A stretch of DNA of 64,000 bases from Rubrobacter aplysinae (GTDB lineage Bacteria; Actinomycetota; Rubrobacteria; Rubrobacterales; Rubrobacteraceae): the NCBI RefSeq assembly GCF_001029505.1, contig NZ_LEKH01000006.1:1-64000 (forward strand), in the 5' to 3' direction. Positions 8,193-16,217 of this stretch are shown here, one piece after another; the first letter of the stretch is position 1, and each line of letters begins with the position of its first letter. The notes under the pieces were generated by a model that saw only the letters and a list, made by a program, of their open reading frames with translations, was not told the DNA's origin and ran no database searches. The translations under genes and the position numbers were made by a program.

Positions 8193-8651
8193 TTAATCTA
8201 TGTTTCCGGCGGGCCGGGTCTTTGCCCGGCACACGTCGGTGAGGAGGCTGGTGACCTCCTCGGCGGCGGCGCTATCGGGAGCGGCGGCCATAACGGTGTC
8301 GAGGCCGGCTATGGTGCCGACTATCCTGAGGCCCCGGACGCGGTCGAGGACGTTTGCCACTGCTCCGGCGGTGCCGTCGCGGGTGTGGATGACGACCGTG
8401 TGCTGCGCCGGGGTGACGCGCAGGATAAAGCTCGGGAGCACCTCTATGCCGGCCATGCCGGGCTCGTGTGGCAGGGCGAGATAGCGGCTGCCGACCTTGA
8501 GGACGCCGAGCTCGGCCAGGTCGCGGCTTACGGTGGCCTGGGCGACCTCCACCCCGGCCTCCCCGAGAGCCTCGGCGACGTCCTGCTGCGTGCCGAGCTC
8601 TTTCTCCGAGATCAGGCGCAGTATAAGATCCTGGCGGGTGGTCTTGTCCAT
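8193..8651 (-). CDS. argR: Arginine repressor
   Basis: Hexameric arginine-responsive regulator. The N-terminal winged helix (MDKTTRQDLILRLISEKELGTQQDVAEAL...ATVSRDLAELG) carries the family S-R-D recognition motif. The C-terminal domain ends in a V-M-A-A-A-P-D-S region like the arginine-binding part. The ATG at 8651 aligns with the usual ArgR/AhrC N-terminus and has GAGG upstream. A TTG at 8672 also has a good GGGAGG site and would add seven residues. The gene sits between argC and argG, so it is probably autoregulated with its targets. Confidence 0.94.
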   Translation of the reverse strand: MDKTTRQDLILRLISEKELGTQQDVAEALGEAGVEVAQATVSRDLAELGVLKVGSRYLALPHEPGMAGIEVLPSFILRVTPAQHTVVIHTRDGTAGAVANVLDRVRGLRIVGTIAGLDTVMAAAPDSAAAEEVTSLLTDVCRAKTRPAGNID

Positions 8652-8725
8652 GTTGGACCTCGTGGCTCCCAAGCGTTCCTCCCTCTACGATTCTCTTTTA
8701 TATCGTTTTTATACTGCCTCGACCT

Positions 8726-9745
8726 CTACTTCAGGTGCTCTAGCCCGAGCTCCTCGGGGTGACCGAGCGCGAGGTTCATGTTCTGCACGGCGGCCCCGGA
8801 GGCCCCCTTGAGCAGGTTATCTATGGCGGAGAAGAGTATTAGCTTGCCCGCCGTCTCGTCCACCGCCGCGGAAAGCCTCACGCGGTTGGTGCCCGTAACG
8901 TGGGCTATCTGCGGGTACTCCTCGCGGGCCTCGACGAAGGACCAGCCCGAGTAGTCGTCGGCGTACCACCCCAGGGCCTCCTCGGCGGTCGGGAGATCCA
9001 GAGGGTCCTCGGGCTCGACCGTGATCGTCTCCAGTATGCCCCGGCTTACGGGCACCAGGTGCGGCACGAAGGTGACGTCCGGCGTCTCCCCCACCCGGTC
9101 GAGCACGTTCTGTATCTCGGGCGCGTGGCGGTGGCGCGGGAAGCCGTAGGCGGAGACGTTCTCGTTTGCGCTCACGTAGTGGGTCTTTCCGGACGGCCGG
9201 GCCCCGGCCCCGCTCACCCCCGAGAGCGCGTTCACCGTTACCGACCGCACCCGCCCGTCCAGCCTCTTTACGACCGGCGCGAGCGCGAGCGTCGCGGCCG
9301 TCGGGTAGCAGCCGGGGTTTGCTATTAGCCGCGTGTTCTCCGGCGTGCCGAAGAGTTCCGGCAGGCCGTAGTGCGCCTCCTGTATAAGCCCCGGCTCGGG
9401 GTGCTCACCGTACCACTCGGCGTACAATGCGCCCGGCAGCCGGAAGTCGGCGGAGAGGTCCACGACCAGCCCGGCTCCGGCGTCCAGCAGCCGGGCTACG
9501 GTCTCGGCGCTCTCGCCGTGCGAGTACGCGACGAAAGCCACGTCGAGCCCGGCGGCCTCGACCTCCTCCGGCGCGACGAACTCCCCCTCCGCCGAAAGCT
9601 GCGGAAAGACGCCGCTTATCTTCTGCCCCGCGTTACCCCGCGAGGCGACCTCCAGGGAACCCACCTCCGGGTGCACCGAGAGCAGCCGTATAAGCTCGAT
9701 CCCACCGTACCCGCTGCCGCCGTAGATGCCGACCTTCAAACCCAT
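8726..9745 (-). CDS. argC: N-acetyl-gamma-glutamyl-phosphate reductase
   Basis: NADPH-dependent reduction of N-acetylglutamyl phosphate. The 339 residues start at ATG 9745 (MGLKVGIYGGSGYGGIELIRLL) with the Rossmann G-x-S-G-Y-x-G motif, the catalytic Cys in I-A-N-P-G-C-Y-P-T-A and H-R-H-x-P-E-I. A longer frame runs upstream, but that part lies over the ARG-box promoter and has no family similarity. The ribosome site is weak. It is first in the leftward unit, divergent from argJ. Confidence 0.96.
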   Translation of the reverse strand: MGLKVGIYGGSGYGGIELIRLLSVHPEVGSLEVASRGNAGQKISGVFPQLSAEGEFVAPEEVEAAGLDVAFVAYSHGESAETVARLLDAGAGLVVDLSADFRLPGALYAEWYGEHPEPGLIQEAHYGLPELFGTPENTRLIANPGCYPTAATLALAPVVKRLDGRVRSVTVNALSGVSGAGARPSGKTHYVSANENVSAYGFPRHRHAPEIQNVLDRVGETPDVTFVPHLVPVSRGILETITVEPEDPLDLPTAEEALGWYADDYSGWSFVEAREEYPQIAHVTGTNRVRLSAAVDETAGKLILFSAIDNLLKGASGAAVQNMNLALGHPEELGLEHLK

Positions 9746-9767
9746 GCCCGCAATTACAACACCCCCG

Positions 9768-9779
9768 GAATAATTATTC
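9768..9779. promoter_or_regulatory. ARG box 1 (ArgR operator)
   Basis: The perfect palindrome GAATAATTATTC lies 22 bp upstream of the argC start. It matches the core of ArgR/AhrC operators and probably controls argC and the divergent argJ. Confidence 0.75.
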
Positions 9780-9840
9780 AAGTTTTTGCATAAACCCCGT
9801 TGAACTTCCCGGAGCCGGGTGCGACAATCCCGCTGGCTTA

Positions 9841-9854
9841 TGAATAAAGATTCA
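9841..9854. promoter_or_regulatory. ARG box 2 (ArgR operator)
   Basis: TGAATAAAGATTCA is a near-palindromic second ARG box, centred 74 bp from box 1 and 22 bp before the chosen argJ start. Two boxes about seven helical turns apart fit cooperative ArgR binding or looping across the divergent promoter. Confidence 0.7.
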
Positions 9855-9875
9855 ACATTTCGCATAGAGCCGCCG

Positions 9876-11075
9876 ATGGAGGAGGCTCCGGGCGGGGCGA
9901 CGGCGCCGGAGGGGTTCGCGGCGTGCGGCATCGTCTGCGGCGTGCGGGGCGAGGGGGGCCGGGATCTCGGCCTGCTCTACTCGGAGTCGCCGTGCGTGTC
10001 GGTGGGGGTGTATACGCGCAACGCCTTCGAGGGTGCGCCGCTTGCGGTAACGCGGGAGGCGGTAGAGGCCGGTGCGGTGCGGGCCGTCGTCGCGAACAGC
10101 GGCAACGCCAACGCCGCGACCGGAGCGCCGGGCGTGGAGGATGCGCGGGCCATGCAGGAGTCGGCGGCCCGGGCGCTGGGGCTCGGCGCGCGGGAGGTCG
10201 CGGTGGCTTCGACCGGGGTTATCGGGGAGCGGCTGCCGATTGAGCGTATACGGGAGAGCATCCCCGAGGTGGCCGGAGGGTTGAGCCGGGACGGGTCGTC
10301 GTTCGCCGAGGCCATACTTACCACGGACACGCGCACGAAAGAGGCCGCGGTTCGGGTGCCGCTCGGCGGCGGGTACGTTACCGTCGGCGGGACGGCGAAG
10401 GGGAGCGGCATGATCCACCCGAACATGGGCACCATGCTCGCCTTCCTGACCACCGACGCGGCGGTGGACCGCGACTGTCTGCAAGAGACTCTCGCCCGGA
10501 CGGTGGACTTCTCGTTCAACCGCGTCACCGTGGACGGCGACACCTCACCGTCTGACATGGCGCTCCTGCTGGCGAACGGCGCGGCGGGCAACGAGCCGCT
10601 AAACGCCGACTCGTCCGAGTACCCGGCGTTCGTCGAGGCGGTAGAGGCGGTAACGAAACGGCTGGCGCGGGAGATCGCGCGCGACGGCGAGGGTGCCACG
10701 AAGCTGGTAGAGGCGACGGTCGAGGGGGCGCGGGATGAGGAGCAGGCCGCCGCGCTCGCGAAGGCGGTGGTCGGCAGCAGTCTGGTCAAGGCCGCCGTCG
10801 CCGGGGAGGACGCCAACTGGGGCCGGGTGCTGGTCGCCCTGGGGTACTCCGGCGCGGAGTTCGACCCGGCGGGGCTCACGCTGTACTTCGGCGGCGTGAA
10901 GGTCTTCGAGGCCGGTGAGCCCGTCGCCCACGACGAGAAGGCGGCGAACCGGGCGCTCGCCGGGGACGAGGTCGAGATCCGGGCGGTCGTCGGGAGTCGC
11001 GGGGCGTCGGCGACGGCGTGGGGCTGTGATCTCACCTACGAGTACGTCAGGATCAACGGGAGCTACAGGACTTGA
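9876..11075 (+). CDS. argJ: Bifunctional glutamate N-acetyltransferase / amino-acid acetyltransferase
   Basis: Recycles the acetyl group from N-acetylornithine to glutamate. The self-cleaving precursor motif is visible: KGSGMIHPNMGTMLAFLTT, where the Thr before M-L is the N-terminal nucleophile of the beta chain. N-A-N-A-A-T-G and the terminal S-Y-R-T also fit. An ATG at 9840 would overlap ARG box 2 and has no ribosome site, so ATG 9876 (MEEAPGGATAPEGF) is preferred, but it too has only a weak site. It is first gene of argJBDF and overlaps argB by 4 bp. Confidence 0.95.
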   Translation: MEEAPGGATAPEGFAACGIVCGVRGEGGRDLGLLYSESPCVSVGVYTRNAFEGAPLAVTREAVEAGAVRAVVANSGNANAATGAPGVEDARAMQESAARALGLGAREVAVASTGVIGERLPIERIRESIPEVAGGLSRDGSSFAEAILTTDTRTKEAAVRVPLGGGYVTVGGTAKGSGMIHPNMGTMLAFLTTDAAVDRDCLQETLARTVDFSFNRVTVDGDTSPSDMALLLANGAAGNEPLNADSSEYPAFVEAVEAVTKRLAREIARDGEGATKLVEATVEGARDEEQAAALAKAVVGSSLVKAAVAGEDANWGRVLVALGYSGAEFDPAGLTLYFGGVKVFEAGEPVAHDEKAANRALAGDEVEIRAVVGSRGASATAWGCDLTYEYVRINGSYRT

Positions 11076-11842
11076 GCGAGCCGGGAAAAACTCTGGACCC
11101 GGTAGTGGTAAAGGTCGGCGGCGGAGCTCTGGAGGGCGGCGCCCTGGAGGACGTGCGCGATCTGGCCGCCGGCGGGAGGCCCGTGGTGCTGGTCCACGGC
11201 GGCGGCAACCGGCTAACGCAGATGCTCGAAGCCCTGGGCGTCGAGAGCCACTTCGTCGAGGGGCTGCGCGTCACCGACGAGGCCGCGCTGGAGGTCGCGG
11301 AGATGGTCTACGCCGGGCACGTGAACAAGACGCTCGGGCGCGGGCTAAACTCTTTGGGCATCCCGGCGGTCGGCATCTCGGGGACGGACGGCCCGACCTT
11401 GCGCGTCTCCCCTGTTCCGGGGCTAGGACGGGTCGGAAAGGTACAGAAGGTGGAGGGAGCCCTGATCCAGACCCTCCTGAACGGCGGGTTCGTGCCGACC
11501 GTCGCCCCCCTGGGTCTGGGCCCGGAGGGCGCGTACAACGTGAACGCGGACTCGGCCGCCGCCGCCCTGGCGGTCGCGCTCGGAGCGGGGCATCTGTTCC
11601 TCCTGACGGACGTGGACGGGCTGCTGGCGGACGGAGAGCTGGTCTCCTCGCTCACCCCGGAGGAGTGCGAGGGGTACGTCGAGAGCGGGCTGGCCGCCGG
11701 CGGCATGGTGCCGAAGCTGCGCACGGCCTCCGAGGCGGCGCAGGGCGGGGTCGAGGCCCGGATAGTGAACGGAGAGCGACGAGGCGTGCTGCTCGACGCC
11801 CTCTCCGGCGAGAAGGCCGGGACGTTGGTATCCGGGAGGTAG
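11072..11842 (+). CDS. argB: Acetylglutamate kinase
   Basis: ATP-dependent phosphorylation of N-acetylglutamate. The 256 residues contain V-V-V-K-V-G-G-G, V-L-V-H-G-G-G, the G-L-R-V-T-D motif, N-V-N-A-D-S-A-A and L-T-D-V-D-G-L. The TTG start is inside TTGA, overlapping the argJ stop, which implies translational coupling. The protein is short and lacks the extra N-terminal helix that confers arginine feedback inhibition in longer homologues. It may therefore be insensitive to arginine, which is inference. Confidence 0.95.
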   Translation: MSEPGKTLDPVVVKVGGGALEGGALEDVRDLAAGGRPVVLVHGGGNRLTQMLEALGVESHFVEGLRVTDEAALEVAEMVYAGHVNKTLGRGLNSLGIPAVGISGTDGPTLRVSPVPGLGRVGKVQKVEGALIQTLLNGGFVPTVAPLGLGPEGAYNVNADSAAAALAVALGAGHLFLLTDVDGLLADGELVSSLTPEECEGYVESGLAAGGMVPKLRTASEAAQGGVEARIVNGERRGVLLDALSGEKAGTLVSGR

Positions 11843-11900
11843 GGAGTATCGGGACGCGGGAAGCATCGGGAACATGGGAAGCGTCGGAAGGAGCCCTGAA

Positions 11901-13139
11901 GTGGACGGAGTGAGCCAGACGGCCATACTGGAGACCTACAAGCGCATGAACGTCGCCCCGACGAGCGGGCGCGGGAGCTGGCTCTTCGACGACTCCGGCG
12001 GGCGCTACCTGGACTTTATCGGGGGGATCGCGACCAACTCCATAGGCCACGCCCACCCGGCGCTCGTCTCCGCGATAAAGGAGCAGTCCGAGAAGCTCCT
12101 GCACTGCTCGAACCTGTACGAGATGCCGCTACAGAAGGAGGTCGCGGGCCTGCTCGCCGGCCACACGAACTTCGACCGCACCTTCTTCTGCAACTCCGGC
12201 GCCGAGGCGGTCGAGGCCGCCATAAAGCTCGCCCGCAAGCACGCCCACGAGGCTCACGGCCCCGGGAAGCACGAGATCCTGACCTTCACCGGCGGCTTCC
12301 ACGGCCGCACCTACGGCGGACTCTCCGCGACGGCGAAGCAGAGCATCCAGGAGGGGTTCGGTCCGCTGGTGGACGGCTTCGTCTACGCGCCGTTCGGAGA
12401 CCTCGAGACCGCCCGCGAGAAGGTCGGGTCACAGACGGCGGCGATTCTGGTCGAGCCTATCCAGGGCGAGGGCGGCATCAACCCGGCCCCGGAAGGGTTT
12501 TTGGAGGGACTGCGTGAGCTCTGTGACGAGCACGGTGCGATGCTCGTCTTCGACGAGGTCCAGACCGGGGCGGGCCGCATGGGTCACCTGTACGCCTACC
12601 AGGGGATGGGCGTGGTCCCGGACGCCCTCACGAGCGCCAAGGGCCTCGGCGGCGGCGTACCCGTCGGGGCGCTGCTGGCCAGAGAGGATTTCGTCTCCAT
12701 CGGCCCCGGAGATCACGGCTCGACCTTCGGCGGCAACCCGCTCGCGATGGCGGCGGTAAAGGCGGTGCTCGGCGTCGTGGCCGACGCGGACTTCCTCGCG
12801 GAGGTCCGCTTCAAGGGCAGCGTGCTGAAGCACGCCCTGGAGCGGGTCGCGGCAAAGGTGCCGGGGGCCGAGGTTCGCGGCGAGGGCCTCTTGCTTGGCC
12901 TCGATCTCGGCGATGAGTTGGCGCCGGCGGTCTTTGAGCGGTGCCTGGCCGACGGGCTACTCGTGAACCTGCTCGGCGGCGGCACCCTGCGCCTCGCCCC
13001 GCCGCTCACGGTGTCACGGTCGGAGATACGGAGCGCGCTGGATACGCTGCGGCGGGCGGTCGAGGCCGCGGGAGGCCCGTCCCGAGAGTCAACGGAGCCA
13101 GATGAACCCGATGGCTCCGCAGGATCGGCGGTGGCGTGA
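11901..13139 (+). CDS. argD: Acetylornithine aminotransferase
   Basis: PLP enzyme converting N-acetylglutamate semialdehyde to N-acetylornithine. Family motifs are L-D-F-x-G-G-I-A-T-N-S-I-G-H-A-H-P, F-C-N-S-G-A-E-A-V-E-A-A, V-F-D-E-V-Q-T-G and the PLP-lysine motif S-A-K-G-L-G-G-G-V-P-V-G. GTG at 11901 is well placed after AAGGAG; ATG 11874 and GTG 11910 are in-frame alternatives. The gap after argB (11843-11900) is a degenerate GGGAA-CATCGG tandem. It overlaps argF at the 3' end. Confidence 0.95.
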   Translation: MDGVSQTAILETYKRMNVAPTSGRGSWLFDDSGGRYLDFIGGIATNSIGHAHPALVSAIKEQSEKLLHCSNLYEMPLQKEVAGLLAGHTNFDRTFFCNSGAEAVEAAIKLARKHAHEAHGPGKHEILTFTGGFHGRTYGGLSATAKQSIQEGFGPLVDGFVYAPFGDLETAREKVGSQTAAILVEPIQGEGGINPAPEGFLEGLRELCDEHGAMLVFDEVQTGAGRMGHLYAYQGMGVVPDALTSAKGLGGGVPVGALLAREDFVSIGPGDHGSTFGGNPLAMAAVKAVLGVVADADFLAEVRFKGSVLKHALERVAAKVPGAEVRGEGLLLGLDLGDELAPAVFERCLADGLLVNLLGGGTLRLAPPLTVSRSEIRSALDTLRRAVEAAGGPSRESTEPDEPDGSAGSAVA

Positions 13140-14113
13140 TGCAGCGGTCCCAGACAAGCTCCACCGTGACGGCCCAGGGCAAGCCCCGCAACCCCGGCCC
13201 GCTCGCCGGGCGCGACTGTCTCACCCTCGCAGAGTTCTCTCCAGGGGAGATAGACCTGATCCTGACCGAGGCCGCGAAGCTCAAGACGCTGCGCCGCTCC
13301 AGCATCCCGTTCCAGCCCCTGCGCGGCAAGACGCTGGCGATGGTCTTCCAGAAGCCCTCCAACCGCACCCGGGTATCTTTCGAGGTCGGGATGTACAACC
13401 TCGGCGGCCACGCCCTCCACCTCTCGCCGGAGGAGATCCAGATGGGCAAGCGCGAGACCCCCTCGGACACGGGCCGCGTGCTCGCCCGATACATAGACGC
13501 CATCATGGTCCGCACCTTCGACCACTCAGAGCTAGAGGAGCTGGCGGCGGCCGCCGACGTGCCGGTAATAAACGGCCTCTCCGACGACCATCACCCCTGT
13601 CAGGGGCTAGCGGACCTGCTAACGCTGCACGAGGAGTTCGGCACCTTGGAGGGCCTGAAGGTAGCCTACCTCGGCGACGGCAACAACGTCGCCCACTCCC
13701 TGGCGATAGGCTGCGCGCTAACCGGCGCGGAGCTGACCATCGCCCACCCGGAGGGCCACGCCCCCGCGCCGGAGGTATTCGAGCTCGCCCGCAGCCTCGG
13801 AGCAGCGCCCACGCTTACTCAGGACCCCCGCGAGGCGGCCGACGGGGCCCACGCCCTCTACGCCGACGTGTGGGCCAGCATGGGCCAGGAGTCAGAGGCC
13901 GAGGACCGCAGAGAGAGGTTCGCCTCGTACCAGGTAAACGGCGAGCTCATGTCCCTCGCCTGGGAAGAGGCCATCTTCCTCCACTGTCTCCCCGCACACC
14001 GGGGCGAGGAGGTCACGGAAGAGGTGATAGACGGGCCCCGGAGCCGCGTCTTCGACCAGGCCGAGAACCGCCTCCACGCCCAGAAATCGCTGCTTTACCT
14101 TTTGCTCGGTTAG
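13136..14113 (+). CDS. argF: Ornithine carbamoyltransferase
   Basis: Makes citrulline from ornithine and carbamoyl phosphate. Motifs: S-N-R-T-R-V-S-F for carbamoyl phosphate, D-D-H-H-P-C-Q-G-L-A-D, and H-C-L-P-A-H-R-G-E-E-V for ornithine. The start is GTG 13136 or ATG 13139, both overlapping the argD stop. The first 25 residues are a Ser/Gln-rich extension that is probably disordered. It ends the argJBDF unit. Confidence 0.96.
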   Translation: MMQRSQTSSTVTAQGKPRNPGPLAGRDCLTLAEFSPGEIDLILTEAAKLKTLRRSSIPFQPLRGKTLAMVFQKPSNRTRVSFEVGMYNLGGHALHLSPEEIQMGKRETPSDTGRVLARYIDAIMVRTFDHSELEELAAAADVPVINGLSDDHHPCQGLADLLTLHEEFGTLEGLKVAYLGDGNNVAHSLAIGCALTGAELTIAHPEGHAPAPEVFELARSLGAAPTLTQDPREAADGAHALYADVWASMGQESEAEDRRERFASYQVNGELMSLAWEEAIFLHCLPAHRGEEVTEEVIDGPRSRVFDQAENRLHAQKSLLYLLLG

Positions 14114-14130
14114 CCAAGCTAAAAAAGAGG

Positions 14131-14156
14131 AGCCCGGCCCTCACCCTGGACCGGGC
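14131..14156 (+). terminator. Possible argJBDF terminator hairpin
   Basis: GCCCGG ... CCGGGC around 14131-14156, just after the argF stop, can form a G+C-rich stem. It is followed by only a weak A/T stretch. Confidence 0.35.
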
Positions 14157-14196
14157 AATACTCGGTTGGTGCGAAGCGTAGAGTAGTGCAGAGAGC

Positions 14197-14385
14197 TCAG
14201 GCGGCGGAGTAGATCCTGCGGGCGTACACGTCGCAGGACTCGGGCCGCAGCTCCCAGAATCCCATCACCGAGAAGTCACCCTTCTCGTCGAGCGATACGC
14301 TGTCCCCCACCTCGGGCAGCGTCTCCTCGAACCTCTGACCCAGGCGATCCCCGGTGTCCGCATCCAGGTAATGAACCGCGACCAT
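14197..14385 (-). CDS. Small 62-residue protein
   Basis: ATG 14385 sits directly after a purine-rich GGAGTAGAGG. The peptide MVAVHYLDADTGDRLGQRFEE...AARRIYSAA-like sequence is acidic in the middle, soluble and without Cys except one near residue 51. It resembles a small beta-rich stand-alone domain, but no family was recognised. It points left, convergent with argF. Confidence 0.55.
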   Translation of the reverse strand: MVAVHYLDADTGDRLGQRFEETLPEVGDSVSLDEKGDFSVMGFWELRPESCDVYARRIYSAA

Positions 14386-14521
14386 CCTCTACTCCTCCCG
14401 AAAGACCGACTCCCGCACGAAACTACACGCGAACAATCTATCTCCGGCATTGCCATAAAACCAATCTTTTATTTTTATCGCCGGGATAGTCACATCCTAT
14501 ATCCAGCGGAGACTCACAGCA

Positions 14522-14550
14522 GAGGCCCCGGCGTAGAGCCAGGGCCTCGG
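14522..14550 (-). terminator. Hairpin after the sortase gene
   Basis: On the leftward strand GAGGCCCTGGC-TCTAC-GCCGGGGCCTC forms a long stem 27 bp beyond the sortase stop. No long U-tract follows, as is common in high-GC actinobacteria. Confidence 0.55.
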
Positions 14551-14576
14551 GAGGATGCGATACCTGGGCTTGTAGG

Positions 14577-15236
14577 CTACGCTTCGACGAGCTCGGCCTG
14601 GACTATTACGCGGTCCTCGTAGTCGGGGAGGGTACAGGACTGGAGGCTCAGGATGTTACGGCCCTCCTTCGGCTGTATGACCTCGACCTGGGTAGGCTCG
14701 ACGTCGAAGCTCTCGCGGAAGACCTCGTAGGTGTACTGCTTGCCGTTTGCGTCCTCGACGAAGATCTTGTCGCCCTTTTTGAGGTTGTCGAGGTCGCGGA
14801 AGGCGTGCCAGCTCGGCGTATTCTCGTAGCCGAGGGCGTGCCCGGCAAGGTACACGTTTGCCTCTTCCTGCCAGGGGTAGCCGGTGCTATCTACGTGTAT
14901 GGCGGCGTGGTTCTTGAGCCCCTGCTCGGCGACGCCGTTGTTGATCGCCTGCTGAGTATAGGGGACGTTGGGGATCGTGGCGTTGTTAACGTTCTGCATC
15001 TTGGGTACGGAGACCTTGAGGGTCTTGTCCTGCGGCGCGGCCGCCTGCTCCGTGCTCTCTTTCTGCCTGGTGCTTTCCTGCTGCGTTTTCTCGCCCTTGT
15101 TCTCTTCCTCTTTTTGCGTATCTCCGCTCTGGTCCTGCCCCCCGCCGGACCCGGACTCCTCAGAGGAGCCACAGGCGGAGAGCGCGAACACCAGCGTTAC
15201 GCAGGCCAGTATGAGTAGGAGGCTTCTCGGCCGCAT
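14577..15236 (-). CDS. Lipoprotein-type sortase family protein
   Basis: ATG 15236 gives a lipoprotein signal (MRPRSLLLILACVTLVFALSAC) whose lipobox Cys would be lipidated. A Glu/Lys/Gln-rich linker of about 60 residues follows, then a sortase domain. Catalytic residues are visible as His in Y-L-A-G-H-A, Cys in L-S-L-Q-S-C and Arg in D-Y-E-D-R. Sortases are usually held by a transmembrane helix, so a lipid anchor with a long charged spacer is unusual. The substrate is unknown and no LPXTG-type protein is visible nearby. ATG at 15296 would add 20 residues with no signal logic. Confidence 0.85.
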   Translation of the reverse strand: MRPRSLLLILACVTLVFALSACGSSEESGSGGGQDQSGDTQKEEENKGEKTQQESTRQKESTEQAAAPQDKTLKVSVPKMQNVNNATIPNVPYTQQAINNGVAEQGLKNHAAIHVDSTGYPWQEEANVYLAGHALGYENTPSWHAFRDLDNLKKGDKIFVEDANGKQYTYEVFRESFDVEPTQVEVIQPKEGRNILSLQSCTLPDYEDRVIVQAELVEA

Positions 15237-15389
15237 GTGTCTAACCTTCTTTCTCACGGTACTCGTGGGTACAACGTTCTTTGAACTTGGCTTCAACGTC
15301 CGATGCGCTACCGTGCCACGATCGGGACCCGGAGCGCCTCGAACCCGGCCAGAGATTATACTAATCTCGCCCGGCTTTGGTGCCTCGGC

Positions 15390-15722
15390 TCACCTAAGCG
15401 AGGCCATAAAGTCGTCCCGCCGGTACAGATACTCCTGCGAGCCCGGAACCGGGTTCGGGTTGACGACCACGAGATCGAAGTTCTTCAGCACGTCGTCGAG
15501 CTCCTCCTTTTCGAGCCTGACCGCCCGCCAGCCGTCGCCCGGGATCTGGGCCCGCCACCGCTCGTAGAACTCCTCCGCCTCGCCAAGCCCCTCGAAGACG
15601 CACACCACCTCGCCCTCGTCGGCGCTGTAGGAAAGGTATCCGGGCACCTCGCCCTCCAGCCTCTCCAGCACCGCGTAACCGTTACCGTTTCCCGGCGTCT
15701 CGAACACCTTGAACCTCTCCAC
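15390..15722 (-). CDS. Hypothetical 110-residue protein
   Basis: GTG 15722 starts a soluble alpha/beta protein (MERFKVFETPGNGNGYAVLERLEGEVPGYLSYS...) rich in Glu and aromatic residues. No family was recognised and no Cys cluster is present. It is the last chromosomal gene before the inserted element and is transcribed toward the sortase gene, 153 bp away. Confidence 0.6.
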   Translation of the reverse strand: MERFKVFETPGNGNGYAVLERLEGEVPGYLSYSADEGEVVCVFEGLGEAEEFYERWRAQIPGDGWRAVRLEKEELDDVLKNFDLVVVNPNPVPGSQEYLYRRDDFMASLR

Positions 15723-15902
15723 TCTCGAACTTCTTCCGCGTAAACTTCCGTAAGTGCAACCCGTTTATCATAACCTTGCTGGCTGTGACCGGGTTTCAGG
15801 AAGGTGGGTACCAGCCGGGCACGAGCAGAGGAGGCTCGTCGCGACGAGGCTTGCCTCAGCGGGGTCCGAGGTCACGATGTCACGGCAATTATAGTTAGCT
15901 CC
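15723..15902. other. Intergenic region with palindrome next to the element insertion site
   Basis: No ORF is supported. It contains a perfect palindrome CTCGTCGCGACGAG (about 15836-15849) and several G+C-rich inverted segments between 15780 and 15890 that could fold as an RNA. No known riboswitch core was recognised. Confidence 0.3.
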
Positions 15903-15911
15903 TCAGACGGG
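15903..15911 (+). repeat. Target-site duplication, left copy
   Basis: TCAGACGGG directly abuts the left inverted repeat and is identical to 20501-20509. Confidence 0.85.
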
Positions 15912-15931
15912 GGCTTTGCACCAAAAGGCCA
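15912..15931 (+). repeat. Left terminal inverted repeat
   Basis: GGCTTTGCACC is followed by a tract that matches the right end except at two bases. Confidence 0.85.
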
Positions 15932-15944
15932 ATTAAAGGAAGTT

Positions 15945-15993
15945 TTTTGGTTCAAGTTGCGAATCTGAACCAAAAACCCGCTCTGAACCAAAA
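15945..15993. repeat. Left subterminal repeats of the element
   Basis: The 10-mer TGAACCAAAA occurs at 15966-15975 and 15984-15993 and inverted at 15945-15954. Counterparts lie near the right end. They are candidate transposase-binding sites. The 15984 copy also sits 17 bp before TATAAT (16007-16012), so it may double as a -35 region. Confidence 0.7.
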
Positions 15994-16006
15994 GTCAATT
16001 TATGGA

Positions 16007-16012
16007 TATAAT
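16007..16012 (+). promoter_or_regulatory. Putative promoter -10 of the left element genes
   Basis: TATAAT within GGATATAATCC lies 17 bp downstream of TGAACC (15984-15989). An ATG with a GAGGGAAC ribosome site follows at 16037. Confidence 0.5.
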
Positions 16013-16217
16013 CCGTGTATTCTCCGGTGAGGGAACATGGTATCCCCGGTGAGGGTTGAAGATAGCGGGGAGAGCAATATGGCGCGCACCGTCAATAGGG
16101 GGATGGGGACGCCTAGATTTGTCCAATTGGTCGCAACAACTTTTTGCGTCAATTTGCTAGAAAGAGTGATTCGCTGTACTTGCGAGATTCGGAAAATGGC
16201 TGGGATTCAGCGTACTC

